Positions 1 to 13,200 of a stretch of 64,000 bases of DNA are shown piece after piece. Position numbers and translations under genes: made by a program. Positions within the stretch are counted from its first letter, which is position 1. The number at the start of each line of letters is the position of its first letter. Under the pieces are notes generated by a model. That model worked only from the letters and a program-made list of their open reading frames with translations. It was not told the origin of the DNA and ran no database searches. Source of the stretch: Oryzias latipes. Taxonomy: Eukaryota; Chordata; Actinopteri; Beloniformes; Adrianichthyidae. The DNA is taken from contig NC_019866.2 in assembly GCF_002234675.1 (NCBI RefSeq), positions 21,728,802 through 21,792,801 of the forward strand, written 5' to 3'.

Positions 1-479
1 CGGCAGTTGTGAAAAACACAGCTTTGTTGTTGAAATTACTGCAGGCAGCACTTTTCCTCCATATTTCCATCTTAAACTGTAACTGAGTCTGTCCACTGGA
101 GGCTCTCTGTCTTTAATCGAGGGCTGTTTTTCCTCCACAAAGACACAAAGCTTTGTAACCTGTACCTGGAGGTGTTTGTGCTCGCTGGGCTCTGCTTGTT
201 TACCCCTATGCTCGTGTCACTCTGCAGAGCTGGCAGCCATGAACTTGTTTTTCACCCATTAGCTGAGTAAATAACTCAAGCAGAGATGTGGCAGCATGTG
301 GAAAGCGGCATTAGTGTCACGGCTGTAAGGTGAGAGGCATGGCAGCCGATTCGGTTTAACATTTAATCGCACCATCCGATTCGGTTTCTGTGAAAATGTC
401 AATTTTCCACGGCCGTCCAACCAGCGTTGCCAGATCTGGAGAAGAGAAATGAACAACCAGAACTCTTAAAATAAACATT

Positions 480-600
480 TGGAGTTAAAAATCCACCTAA
501 ATTGTGTTTTGGGTGTTTTTAACATTTTTTGTGGCATTTTTCGGATGATAGAGGACATACAGAAAGAAAATTAAGCTTAAAGTTGCATTTCTGAAAATGT
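480..600 (+). repeat. 5' fragment of interspersed repeat family F
   Basis: The stretch matches the start of a repeat seen at least ten times in the window. Markers are a GTGTTTTTGGTG-like start followed by 'gaggacata' and 'aagaaaattaagctta'. Longer copies lie at 22700-23110, 50930-51590 (interrupted), 57500-57890 and 59815-60285 on +, and at 45305-45790 and 55850-56260 on -. The family is probably a non-autonomous mobile element of about 500 bp. I cannot name it. Confidence 0.6.
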
Positions 601-1184
601 CTTTACTCAAATCGTTTCGTAGGTGCAATTGGAAACATAAATCATTTTAAATCTTTGTAATCAGCTACTGACAAACAAAACTCTACAAGAATTTTAGGTT
701 TAATGTCTGCATTTTTCATACCTGTTTCAACTTGTTTATGATTAATTTTAGCACATTTGTAAGACAAAGATGTTCGAAAATGATTCCAGCTGTTACTATT
801 TTATACAGTCAAATGTGAGGAGCATAAAAGCGACAACAAATGTTTTAAGTTCAAAAACACCAGGCAGAATTTATCTGAACTCAGTGACACTTCTCTGCAC
901 ATTGTGAAAAGTGGGCGGGATCATAGTTGTTTTCTGTCCAAATGTACGAGTCACTGTGACATGGATGTGGTTCTGCCAATTGGTAGCTTGAGGTTTCAGA
1001 TCCTGGGATAACAAAGCGTTTTAGATAGATGACTGCTTAACTTCTACAACATGAAATACAAAAATCCCCCAGGGTTTGGTTCTTGGAACTCAGCTTTTCA
1101 ACCTGTACATGATCCTTTTGGATCAAACCCTGCAAACTAAAAACTGTTCCTAATATAGTTATTCACTTCACTTAACTCTGGTCC

Positions 1185-1445
1185 TGCCTGTTTTCCAGCC
1201 ATCCCTACCACAGTTACTGTTGATTACCTGGATCAAGTGTGTTCAGCCAGCTGAATCACAGGGTGGTGGATATCAAGGATCAGGGTTGGGCAGCTCTGAC
1301 TTTGCAACAGAATTCCTGAATGCAGCCAATTATCCCTTTTTTTTTAGTAACAATTTTTTTTAAACTCTTGTTTTTTTTTAAGTACAAAAAATGAGTTTGG
1401 CTATGTAGCAGAGATCTTTAACCCTCATCCTCAAGATCTATCCTG
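1185..1445. repeat. Degenerate interspersed repeat
   Basis: The segment containing 'gttgattacctggatcaagtgtgtt' (in part) recurs at 33176-33280, where it follows a hAT-like end 'caaactccaggcctcgagg'. It looks like a decayed DNA-transposon or composite repeat. No coding capacity remains. Confidence 0.5.
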
Positions 1446-1738
1446 GTTGTTTTCCAAACATCCAAGACTTAAATCAGGCGTGACAGCTCATAAGCAGTTA
1501 GCGGGCGAAGAAAGGAAGACAGGTGGTAGCTCTCGACAAGAAGAGCTGAGGACCACTCTAAATGAAAGAAAAATTATAAATATTAGCATCAATGATCACA
1601 TTTATTGTACATATCAGGATCTGAATTAAATTAGCCTTTAATTCTCTTTTTTTGTGTTTTTTTCTTGATTTGTTGCACCACAACTGCTGGATTTTAAGCC
1701 TTTTATGACTGTATTTTGTTTTACTCATTTTTTAATGC

Positions 1739-1851
<113 letters not shown>

Positions 1852-2395
1852 TGCACAGAACAGCATGTCAGTATACAATTATACTGTATTAGTGAAAAAC
1901 TAAATACACAAAAAACTATTTTGAACTGCAGTTCCTTCAGAAACACAATGTGTCTTTACTGTTTCAGGAAGATTCCTCCGACAGCAGCAGAAGAGAAAAG
2001 CTTAACAATTATGTAACAGCCGTCAAAAATATTTCAGCAGAAGTGTTGCATGTTCGAAGCCCGTAAGTGCAGCAGATATTTTGAAAGGTTGTGCAAGATA
2101 AAAAGAAGTTTGCTCCAGTAATATGAATTACGGGAGAAAATGTCCTAACTACAAATGAGTGGACGCTCAGCATTCTTTGCTGTGTGGCCACAACTGTGGA
2201 CATCGATGTGGTTTGTGCTGTGACTAAGAAAAGCACTTTCATTTCCCTTTATTAGGTTCTCTTTAACCCCCTCTTTGACCAGTCTTTCTCACAACACAGT
2301 GCTGCAGTCCCAAATATAACTGATATTTCTTAATGTTGCATTTTTATGTATGAGCACCAAGATGGCCAAGTAACAAAGCTGTTTAAAGTCCCACT

Positions 2396-3210
2396 TACAG
2401 TTTTTCTCAGTCGCTTTAGTACAATTCTTAGATCAGAATTGAAGTTTGCAAATAAATGTGTGCATTTCTCAAAACAATTTGTACAAACGGCAAAACACTA
2501 TGGATTTCTTGCAAAAGCCTGTAACTTGCTCAAAATCTTAAGTTCATTTCTCAAATCTAAGTCTTTATGTCATTGAACATGTCAGTGCCATCAGAATGTC
2601 AAGTCCTTGTGTCATTGTCTACGAACAAGACAGTCAAATTACTTTGTCATGTTGTCAATATAACTGTCTACTTTAGAGGGAGGTTCTGATGTAAACTATA
2701 GCTAAAGTTTTGATGACAATTATTGTAAAATGGAAGTTACACCTTTTTTGTTTGATTGCAAGAGACTGGACAAGATTCACATTTACACTTTTATGGTTCA
2801 TATTGTAATTTGTTGACAGACCATGTCATACCAACATAGAAAAAAAACACTGCAAACAGTAACACAAAGGGAAAAAAGATAGGACAATATTCTGTACAAC
2901 AGTCTTCCTACACCTCTTGTCGTTCCTGTATGTTAGGTCACAAATTCTCATCCACATCACAGCAAATATCCTCTCTTGCAATGCAGCGAAATATGTTTGT
3001 CACATTATGACAGCTTGGTCAACCATTTTGCAGTTAATGACTTATACGATGAACTAATGACTAGGTGTTTTGAGGAGTAAGTTACAGGCTTTTGCAAGAA
3101 ATCCATAGTGTTTTGCTGTTTGTACAAAGTGTTTTGATAAATGCACACACGTATTTGCAAACTTCAATTCTGATCTGAGAATTGTACTAAAGCGAGTGAG
3201 AAAAACTGTA
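2396..3210. mobile_element. Non-autonomous DNA element with 130-bp terminal inverted repeats
   Basis: Positions 2396-2525 and 3081-3210 are inverted copies of one another, roughly 95% identical, starting TACAGTTTTTCTCA and ending in its complement. The 555 bp between them encode nothing recognisable. Long inverted ends, no transposase and a discrete 815-bp length indicate a non-autonomous cut-and-paste element. I see no clean target-site duplication, so the superfamily is left open. Confidence 0.8.
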
Positions 3211-4110
3211 AAAAAAAACAACAGCAAGGTTGTGACTTCAATCAGTCACAACCATAAAGCCAAAGCAAAAATCTTTGGAACATTTTTTTTCATTGAAATA
3301 AGAAAAAGCTGTCAGTCCACAAAGCTGTCTGCAGGCTTTCAGGCAACTCAGGTTGCTTAAACCTTTAAAGTCTCAGCTGTATATCATCTTTCGTGGGCCT
3401 TGCCAACAGGGACACAATAGATCCAAGTGTCACGTTGCCCGCAGGAGCGCTCTATCTGATACACTAAAGGGGATTGGCCCCGTCACAGGAACACGCTGAG
3501 GGACTCTCCCTGAGAAGAGGCACTTGTTAGCAGCCGCTGTGACTCATTCACGCTGGCCGCTTGCTGCCTGTTGAGGCGTTTGCTCGAGAGGTCGAGGCCG
3601 CAAAACAGAAACCAAGACGCAGGCATATCAGAACTCGAGGGAGAACCTGGTACCTGAAGGGAGTGAAAGCAGGCCGAGCACACCTGTGTTACAAATACGA
3701 TGAAATATGAGAACATGCGAGACTGAAAATAAGACAGTCGGTTGACTCATGTCGAGATTCAGATCAATAAAATGAACTTTTACTCATGCGTGACTTGAGT
3801 AAAAGTTGTTTTTTCAGTGGCTCAGACACAACAACACCTGAGTCACTGACTGGAGTTATACGATCAAGGACTGGAGAAATGTCTTCAGCCACAGCAGCTG
3901 CAGAGATTTCAGTTTCAAAAGGCAGACACCCGTTTTAAGGGTCAACAATCAGTCGTTATTTGCTCGCACGCATTTCTGAGCGCACACGCCCTGCCAGGTT
4001 CCAGAGGTGAAGTTATCGTGGACTACCTGACCTGACAGGAGACATAAATCTGCAGTTCAAGAGGGAGGGAGGAGACGGCTGATAAAGCACGAACAGCCAT
4101 AAATCGCTCC

Positions 4111-4122
4111 CCCCCCCCCCCC
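4111..4122. repeat. Poly(C) tract
   Basis: A homopolymer run of about 12 C. Similar tracts occur near 14545, 29836 and 60587, and runs of G near 54266 and 63219. Confidence 0.9.
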
Positions 4123-7059
4123 TGTACATGTCTTAACAGCATTTACCTATAAGTGTGACCTCATGTCTGGAAATAGACTGTCTAATCCCACTTGAGGGTG
4201 TGTCTCATCTACAGCTGCGTGCCCTCTGTTATGTTCCTGGCCTGGCCATCTCTGCTCTGCGGTTTGGTTGTTTTCCTTTCCCTGTAACACCTGGGAGAGC
4301 TATTGGGGAAACAAAAGCGCTGCCAAGACATTCCAGCCTCAAATGCCTGGGCACAGCCGCAAATTGCTGGAATTCTCCAAATGAAGGGTGCAGCATTTCT
4401 TCCTCTCTGATAACGACAAAGAAAGCCCTGAAGACCTCCAAGGCAATTCTTAAAAAAGCATATTTCATGTAAAAAGCTGGATCTACAAAAAATAAATAAT
4501 TTAAAATAAACTTCTTCTTTTTTACAGTGTATGTGTGGTTAAGCTAAAGTTTATCACTGCTGTTTTTAAAGGTCATGTTGGTCACCGTAAATGAGGTTTT
4601 AATGCTGCACACACCTATTTCCCCCCAGGACAATCAAAAATACAATATCTATGTTTTCAATTACATAAAAAGGTGATGTTTACACCCAATTATTTAGGAC
4701 GAAAAACAATCCCTATTTCTTTCAAAAAATCTTATTTGAATGTTAAATTTTGTTCAGCAAATTAACATGAAAACAGCCTTCTAACAGAAATGTCATCAAC
4801 TCCGGATCTGCTCTTGTGCCCAGCAAAGGCCAAACGTCTTGTTATAACACATCTACACACAGCAACAAAAATGAATAAAATCAAAGTAAAAATGTGAAAC
4901 ATTCATGGTCTTGTTTTTGCACTGCTGACAATTCTATTAAGTTGTGTCCTTGTTGGGTGAAGAATGTGGAAGACAGTCTGCTTCTTGCATCTTTGGACTG
5001 TTTTTCTCAAAAGAAAAATTTCAAAAAACAGGAACCATCCTCATTTTTTCCAAACTACAAAACCACAGACTTCGAAATAAGAAATAATTGCTCAATCTAA
5101 GCTGCTGGCCCTCGCACCTCCGCCCTTCTAGTTCCCCCCAGAGGGACATAAGTGCGTCAGAGAGGGGTTGGAAAAGAGGAGAAGTAATGCCTTTTGACTT
5201 TCAGGAAGGAAACCCATCTGGGGAATAAGGAAAGAGAGAACGGGTGAAAAGAGGAATTAGGATGGAGGAAGAGGAGCCGGCCAAAAATAGAGAGCTTCTG
5301 CTTGAGTCTGGCTCTGCCAGAGCCCCACTTCTACAGCCGTTCAAATGTTATTAGACAGCAAACGCCTGCAATGGGCCCCCAAAAGTGCTCCATTCTCTTG
5401 GGTGTCTAACTAGTTTCTGGTAATTGCTTGCCCTGCACAGAAACACCTGACAAGGTGAATAGAAAATGGGATTTTATCTCCACCAGGATTCCCAGTGAGT
5501 TAAGCAAAGTAAAGTTATCCCAATAACAGCCATTTGAACAGAATAAGTAAACATCTGTATTCCTCCAGCAGGAGAAACATCCTGAAAAACAGGACCTCTG
5601 TTCAAACAAATATGGTAAAGCCAGATGTAAGGTGGTGCTGTGTGACCAGACTGGTTTTGGATGGGAACGTCCAGAGGCACAACAGACATTTCACATCATG
5701 CAGGTGTTAAAGAAGCATTGTGGACTCACACACACTCACTCCCTGGGTTTGCCAAAGCAAACAGAAAATCTTCTGGTGCAACTAGGTTGTTGGTGGTTTG
5801 AATTGTATTAGAAAGTGGGAAAGAGGCAATGGGTGATATGCAGATTACCAATGGAAAGGCGTACGTGTGAGACAGCATGTTGTTATTTCTGACTTCTGAC
5901 AAAAACCTGGAAAATGATTTTGTAGCTAAGTGACAAACCAATGGAAAATCGCTGATAACCTCTGATGATGGTCCATGGTACTTTTACAAAACCTTTAAAA
6001 AAAAATTATTCGTATTGTGTCCTGGAAAATGTGATGTTCAAATCACCATAATGCTGTGGTTTTTGTGTTATGGCAGCCAGTTGTGCAATGCTCTGTCCCA
6101 AAGCTTTTTGTCAACTACAGCCATCCAGTGGTGCTTTCAGGTACTTTGAAGAAAGAACAACAAGACATCGAAACATCAAACAGCTTAATCTGACAAATAA
6201 AAATTAATGAAGTCAGCTTCTGAATTGTTTTCTGCTTATCCAACGACCTATTTGCAAGATTTTTAAATTGGCATTCAAGTGAATTATGGGACATGGCATG
6301 TAATGTTTATATACACTGAGACTTCCATTAAACAAAAAACTGGAGAAAAATTACTGTCATTTATGAGGAAGAAACCTTCAACACATGGAGACATTTGTTT
6401 AAAGAGAGAATCATGTACAGGCATGAACAATAAAGACTGAGAGAGACAGAGAATAAAGAGTGAGGAAAGGTTTCCAGGTGCAACATGGGGCAACTATCAG
6501 TATTGTGTGGTAATCACCATGACTCTTCTGGTGATTTACAAGAGGACTAGCTTCAACACTCATCCAAGAATTTTGACATTTATTATTTAAAACCCATTTA
6601 AAATCAGCAAAAAAAAAAAAAAACAGCACACACGCATTTCAAAAAACACATAATAATACATTTAAAAATATGTATGTATTTTTTTAATTAATAGTTTTTT
6701 GTAAAAAAATATACTTGAATGTTTTTATTTATACCATGTCAAAAAATTTAATAAAATCGTTATTCTAAAAAACTAAATTGACAACTGTAGGAAATTTATG
6801 CACAAATACTTTTTCTAAATCGTAGCTTAAACTTTTAAACACAATTTCACTTGAAGATAATTGCCATTATTCACAGAAACTGTTGAGCTAAAATCTATTT
6901 TAGAGCGTTTTAACGCGTTCAGTAACTTGTAAATAAACAACACTTTGAACTTGCCAGCATTTAATCAAGCGTTAAAAAAGAGCGTTAAAAGTAGTCCATA
7001 ATTTCCATAATTGTTATTTTTCTCGTGACCAGACACGCTGACCCGTAACATTATCCGTT

Positions 7060-7265
7060 TCCATGGGGACCCGCGCTCCTACGGAGGCTCGCAAGGACAA
7101 TAGGGCCCTGAAAAAGCGAAGCGGAGCCGGAGGACGCAGCAGGATCATGTCTGACGTGGAAAGGATCGCGGACTGAGTTATAAACTTCAGGGCGATACAA
7201 GTCTTAAGGGTAGAAAAGGGACATAAAGTCTTCGTCTGTCCGCTAGTGACGTCTTTGACAGCAGA
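7060..7265 (+). promoter_or_regulatory. hook2: Probable hook2 promoter / 5' leader, with a short upstream ORF
   Basis: Base composition changes from AT-rich upstream to a CpG-containing stretch (7060-7180) immediately before the hook2 start codon, as expected for the CpG-rich promoter of a housekeeping gene. No TATA box is evident. If transcription starts upstream of 7147, the leader carries a nine-codon ORF (7147-7176, ending TGA) that could dampen translation. The transcription start site is not visible from sequence. Confidence 0.5.
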
Positions 7266-10200
7266 ATGAGTCTGGACAAAGCTAAACTGTGTGACTCACT
7301 GCTAACCTGGGTAAGTTTGAAACTAGCTGCTTAGAGACCAGTGGGGTTAGCTACCAATTGCTAACACAGGTGACAGCAGCAGGTGTTGGTCAATTATCCC
7401 AAATATGGAGGATGTTTGTTCGTGGACAACGACAACTTTGTTATTGTTAAGCTTTAAGCCCTCGTTAGCTATTAAAGCTAACTCTTTTTCATTTCTTGGA
7501 GTTTATTTCTGGTGGTTTACCCCCAGAGTGACTGATGTCACCACCGTTGTTGACTTATGCCATTATGCAACCAAACAATTCCAAAAAGACCCGAGAGACT
7601 CCAGGAACCGCGTAACTTAGACCAGCCCTACCGGTGACTTGTTTTTTTTTTTTTTAGGCTCAGTGGAAAATCCACTCGGGCTCACGTTTCCACGCAGCGT
7701 GAAGTCAAAATCTAAACGCCATCTGATCTAATAAGCGCGTTAAGAACTCCCACATAGAGATTTAGTGGATTTACATGCGCATGCGTGCAACTACTCGTGC
7801 AAATTGTCCCGACTCCATTCCAGACTGCAAAATTCAATAAATGTAGCAGCAACAAAAAAACCTCCCGCTTTGGCCAGTTTGCGGTGGTTTTAGCTACACA
7901 TAGAGTGAGATCTAAACAAATGGAGTGAATGCTATCTTCACTTATAATATTTAGATCTGCTGACATCTTTTGGTGGCGGTAGTGTGATGGTAGGGGATCT
8001 CAGCATCTCCACAGTTTGTGATCAATCCCTCCAATATGACAGCCGCACATGGCGCCGAATACTTTCAGAATTTGGGAGTGGAGAGGATGGAACGACCTGA
8101 CCTCAACCTTGAACATGTGTGGGATCAGCCTGGTCATAGCAGAGTGACCTGCGACAAATGCTTTCCAACAGTTACAGGCTTACAGCAGCACAAGATTTAT
8201 TTCTCTAAACCGTCGTTTGATTCATCAAACATCCACAAAAACGGCCACGTCAGAGCTAACAAATCGACATCTATTTTGTCATCATAGAACTACAGGACAG
8301 CATTCATTTCATTCGTTTTGCATGACAGGAGTTAAATATGTCGTCGTTCACCTTTCAGCATATCCCTTCAGCGGTCGCCACAGCTTATCCGCTTTCATGG
8401 ATTCACTTTGGTTGTTTGGCAGAGATTTTGACCCAACCCTGTATTTTATCCGGGCTGGGGGCCGCCATAGGGAGACTCCCCCCTGTTATTTATTATCTGT
8501 TCTTTTATTTTTTTATGTTATTTTATTTTAGCTATCTAACAAACCATTTTCCCTGTTGTGGGATCAAAAATAAGTTATATTCTTATTCTTGCATTTGTTA
8601 AAGTATAAAATTGGAAGAATACAATAAAACAACAAGTAAATGTGATTGGTGACTGAATTGTTTCTCTCAAAATGGAGAGATACTAGAGAGACAGTTAAAA
8701 TGGAAAAAGTCAATGATTAAAGATTTTGACATTTAGGTCATCTTTCTGACAAAATTAGTAAGCGGTTATTTAAAAGAGAATAAAATTTGTGTCTTTCCAA
8801 CATTGGAAAAGGGAATCTGTTTTAGAAAACTCTTTTTATTCAAAGGATTCCTTGGTCAGACACAATGAAAGCCATGTTCAATCATGAGGTATCCACATCC
8901 AGGTATCTCTGTCACACAAACTGCTGCTTTTTTGGTTTATTTGGTTCCTTTAGAGGCGAGAGTGTTTAAAGAAACTCCTCTGCCTTGTAACAGCTATGAA
9001 GTTTGGCGGCAGATGCATCATCATACGGGCTGGAGCCACTGCTGCAAAGGTTCTGTCACCTCTAGTTTTAACCGGGTTCTCTGAACAACCAGCAGACCCT
9101 GGTCACATGACCTCAGTGACCTGCTGGGAGTGTTTGACTGCACAAGGTATTTTATGTAGACCGGTGGTTGGGTATTAAGAGCTGTGTTTGTTAAAACCAG
9201 GATTTTAAAATGTACTCGGAAACAGATGGGGAGCCAGTGCAGCTGGATTAACAACAGGGTGACGTGTGAAAACTTGGATGAATTAGATGAAAGCCTTGCA
9301 GCAGCGTTCTGGACAACCTGGAGATGTTCTAAAGATGTTTTGCTTAAACATGTGAAGGTGGAGTTCCAGTAATCAAGGCGAGAAGATATAAAAGCGTGGA
9401 TGAGCATCTCCATCTCAGAACGCGACACAATTAAAATCAGTTTTGCAATATTTTTAAGAAGATAAAAACAAGAACGAGCAAGTGACCCGACATGAGAGTC
9501 GAGGGATAAAACCGGGAGTCGAGAGTCACCCCAAGGATCCTGACAGAGGGCTTGATAAAAGAAGCAAGTGGACCAAGCAGCTGGACTATCTGGGGGAGGC
9601 AACTGTCAGGAGCACAGACTAGGACCTCAGTTTTGGCTTCATTAAGTTGGAGAAAGTTGTTGTTCATTCAACTCTTGACCGAATCCAGACAAAAAGCTGA
9701 AAGTCATCAGCATACAAATTATAGGAAATATCATTAAAATAGCTTAAAATATTCTTCAAAGGCAGCAGATACAAAATTAACAATAAAGGTCCCAAAATTG
9801 AGCCTTGTGGCACACCATAAGTGAGGGATTCAGAGGAGGATTTAAACTTGGAAAATAAAACAGAAAATGATCCACCAGTCAGACAAGTTCAAAGCAAATC
9901 CGGATACCCTAACCCAGTTTTTCCATGACACTTTGACAAGAATTACTTTTAATTGTTATTTCCTTTTTTATTAACTATTTTCGGTTGGTGCTGTGGTTTT
10001 TATCAAGGAGAAAGTGGACCCTGGCTAAAAAGAAAAAAAAAGGTTGAAAAACACGGACTTGGAGGAGGCTGATTTTATTTCCTGATGTCTTTTTAATGGA
10101 AAAAAAGGTTTTCTAATCCTCATCCTGGTTACACAAACCAGGTTTTAGATTTCCACAGAATTCGAGTTAAACTCACCGCTTTCTAAAACCTTTTTGTTGA

Positions 10201-13200
10201 AGGTTAAACTTAAAAATGTTTTTCCAGCACGTGAAGGTAAATATTTTTCACAAATCCTTATTATGCATTTATGCTTAGTAAAAATAAATAAATATAGACA
10301 TTTATCTTTTATTTTTTGCCTCTGGGATTAGAAAAAATACATGTTAACGAAAAAAGTTAGAAGTTGAAATATTAATCCTAAATTTGGTATAAAAAAAAAT
10401 CCAAATGGGTACAAAAACCTGAAATCTTTCTGTAAATTTAAGTCCGATCGTGTTTTTACACTTACGTCGTATTTGTGTTACATTATTTTTTCTGGATAAA
10501 AAACGAGGACTCTGTCACGTCTGCCTGTCAATAAGCCTCCGTGTGTTCTGTAAATGTGTGTCGTAATGAAATTCATTTGTTGTTCGCAGTTGCAGACGTT
10601 TCAGGTCCCATCATGCAGCAGTAAATCTGACCTGACAAGCGGAGTGGCCATCGCACATGTGCTGCACAGAATGTAAGAATGTGCTTTTCATGTCGAAAAC
10701 CTGGTTGGAAAAAGGATTTCCTGAACATTTATTCTAATACAGTTAACTAGTAAAGTTTAAACATGAATTTTTTTGTACAAAGCTGCTAAAGCTGGATGAA
10801 TAACTGCCTTCATTGGTTTGCATGTTTTTGCTTTATTTTCTGTAACTTAAAGAAACGACTTTAACCAAATGTGGTGTTAGAGTGCCGGCGTGGGCCGCTT
10901 TGCCCCCTGGCCTCTTTCTGAATCTCGTACATCCAAATATACATCGCCGCCGCTGCGGCTCTTCTCGTCTCTCATTAACAGAGACCCCTCTTGGTTTAAT
11001 GAGACGTGGTTAGGCCGGATCAAGGAGGAGAGCGGGGCCAACTGGCGCCTGAAGGTAATTGGTGAAACAGCAGGACATGACAGGATAGCCTGTAGCTACC
11101 TGGAATGATAAGGATGTGAAGGATTTTTTTGACTTCCTTTTACTTTATTTTAAAATTAGTACAAAGCCTCTAACTCTATGGTTTTGTTTTTTTCAGGTCA
11201 GCAACTTGAAAAAGATTCTTAAAAGCATGATGGAATATTATCAAGATGTGAGGGGATTTATTTTATTTTTTATTTCATGGTCGCTGTTTTGTTGAAGAAA
11301 GAAGTCTCACCTTTCTCTCCTGTCGTCAGGTGCTCAGCCACCAGGTATCTGATGAGCATTTGCCCGACGTGAGCTTAATAGGAGAAATGGAAGACGTCAC
11401 TGAGATGGGGAAGCTGGTGCAGCTTGTGTTGGGTTGTGCTGTCAGCTGTGAGAAGAAGCAAGGTAAGGAAAACAAACACACTCTCTCTAGCTGCAAAAAC
11501 TAAGCTACTCTGCTCCTCAAACCCAGAACAAACATGGATCTTTTCAAGCCAGCCCGGAAACTTTGAGCAGGATTATTTGGACTTGACTGATTTTTTTTAC
11601 AGAGCAAATCCAGCAGATTATGACACTTGAGGAGTCTGTGCAGCACGTGGTGATGACAGCCATCCAAGAGGTGAGCAAACATCATCACAGACAGACCAAG
11701 GTTGTGTCCGAATTCCCACCCTAACCCCTACTAGAGAACTATATAGTGCAGCATTATATAGCGCCCTGAATTTTAAAAGCAATTCGAACACCGTGCTCAC
11801 TACTTTGTTTTTGTTTTTTTTTAAACGGCGGAGATGACGTCATGGATTTCACAGAGTTAAAATCTAGTTGATATGATTGTTTTGCAACGATTTATTTTTG
11901 AGTCCACTGTCTTCTGAAGATAAAAACGTTGAGGATTCATTAAAAATAATACATTTAAATAGATTTTTTGGCAAAAATTGTTCAGAAGCAACGCATCGTG
12001 GTCTACATTCGCCGAACTAGTGAGCATTGATGCACACTGGTTTTTCGCAGAGACTTCTGGGGAATTTCTAGGGCAGCACTACAAAATGGCGAACGCACTA
12101 TAAAGTGCACTATGTAGGGGTTAGGGCGGGAACATAGCCCAAGTCTCAACAAAAATACCCAGAAAAAGTCCCAAGAGTTGAATTTCTTCATCCACCTTTG
12201 TGGTTTTGTCTCAGCTCTTAGCAAAGGAGCCTTCATCAGAACCAGGGAGCCCAGAGATGTACGGAGACTTTGACTTCCAGGTGAAACACGCAGCAATAAT
12301 CCTCCTCTTTATTCCACCTTGTGAAGGCTCCGCCTGTCTTTTTTGCCCTCTTTTCTTCAAAAATATTCCCTCTCCATGGCATTAGACAATCAGATTCTCA
12401 TGCAGCCTGTCTTTGCAGTCCAGGAAGTATTATTTCCTGAGCGAGGAACCAGAAGAGAAGGAGAATCTGAGCCAGCGCTGCAGAGATCTTCAACATCAGG
12501 TGTGTTGGTTAACATCCTGCCTGGAGCATATTTTCCAAGTTTTTGCCCTCTACTCCAAATCCAATGAAGTTAGGTTTATTTTTGGAAATTTATTAAATAA
12601 CTGGAAACCTATAGATTTATATATTTTTTTATTGATATACTTATACATATTTTATATAAATAAAAGAACAACAGCCGCATGGATTCTGTCAGGCCGCTGA
12701 TCCATCCTGTACCCCCTAATAATTAACAGTAGAAGCAACAACTATTTATAAATTGTCCGTTGTTTCATACTTTCATAAATCGGGTTTGTTATACCTTGTG
12801 CCAACTTATGGGATCCAGATGACTCTCCACCCCACAAGACAGTGCGCTGAACCTCTTTTCTTCAAGAATTTTTTAACTTCACTGGTTTCCATGGATTACA
12901 TGAAATTCCCTCCACCTTTGTCATGGTAGGGATAACACGTCAATGTAAGGGTGGGGTCATCTGGAACCCACAAGATAGCACAAGGGGTAATTCTAAATTA
13001 GCCAAACAAGTCTTTTTTTCTTTTTTTTTTTTCTTTTTACTCAAAAAGCTGTCGTTGTTTTACGTAGAATATGTGGAAAACAATGCAAATGGGACGATAA
13101 ACTCCCAAAAGCCGCAGAATAAAGTAGATCATAAACATTCATCTTTTTACCCTTTTTGAAGCAAAATATGAGCGCTACGAAACAAACCAACGACGTCAGA

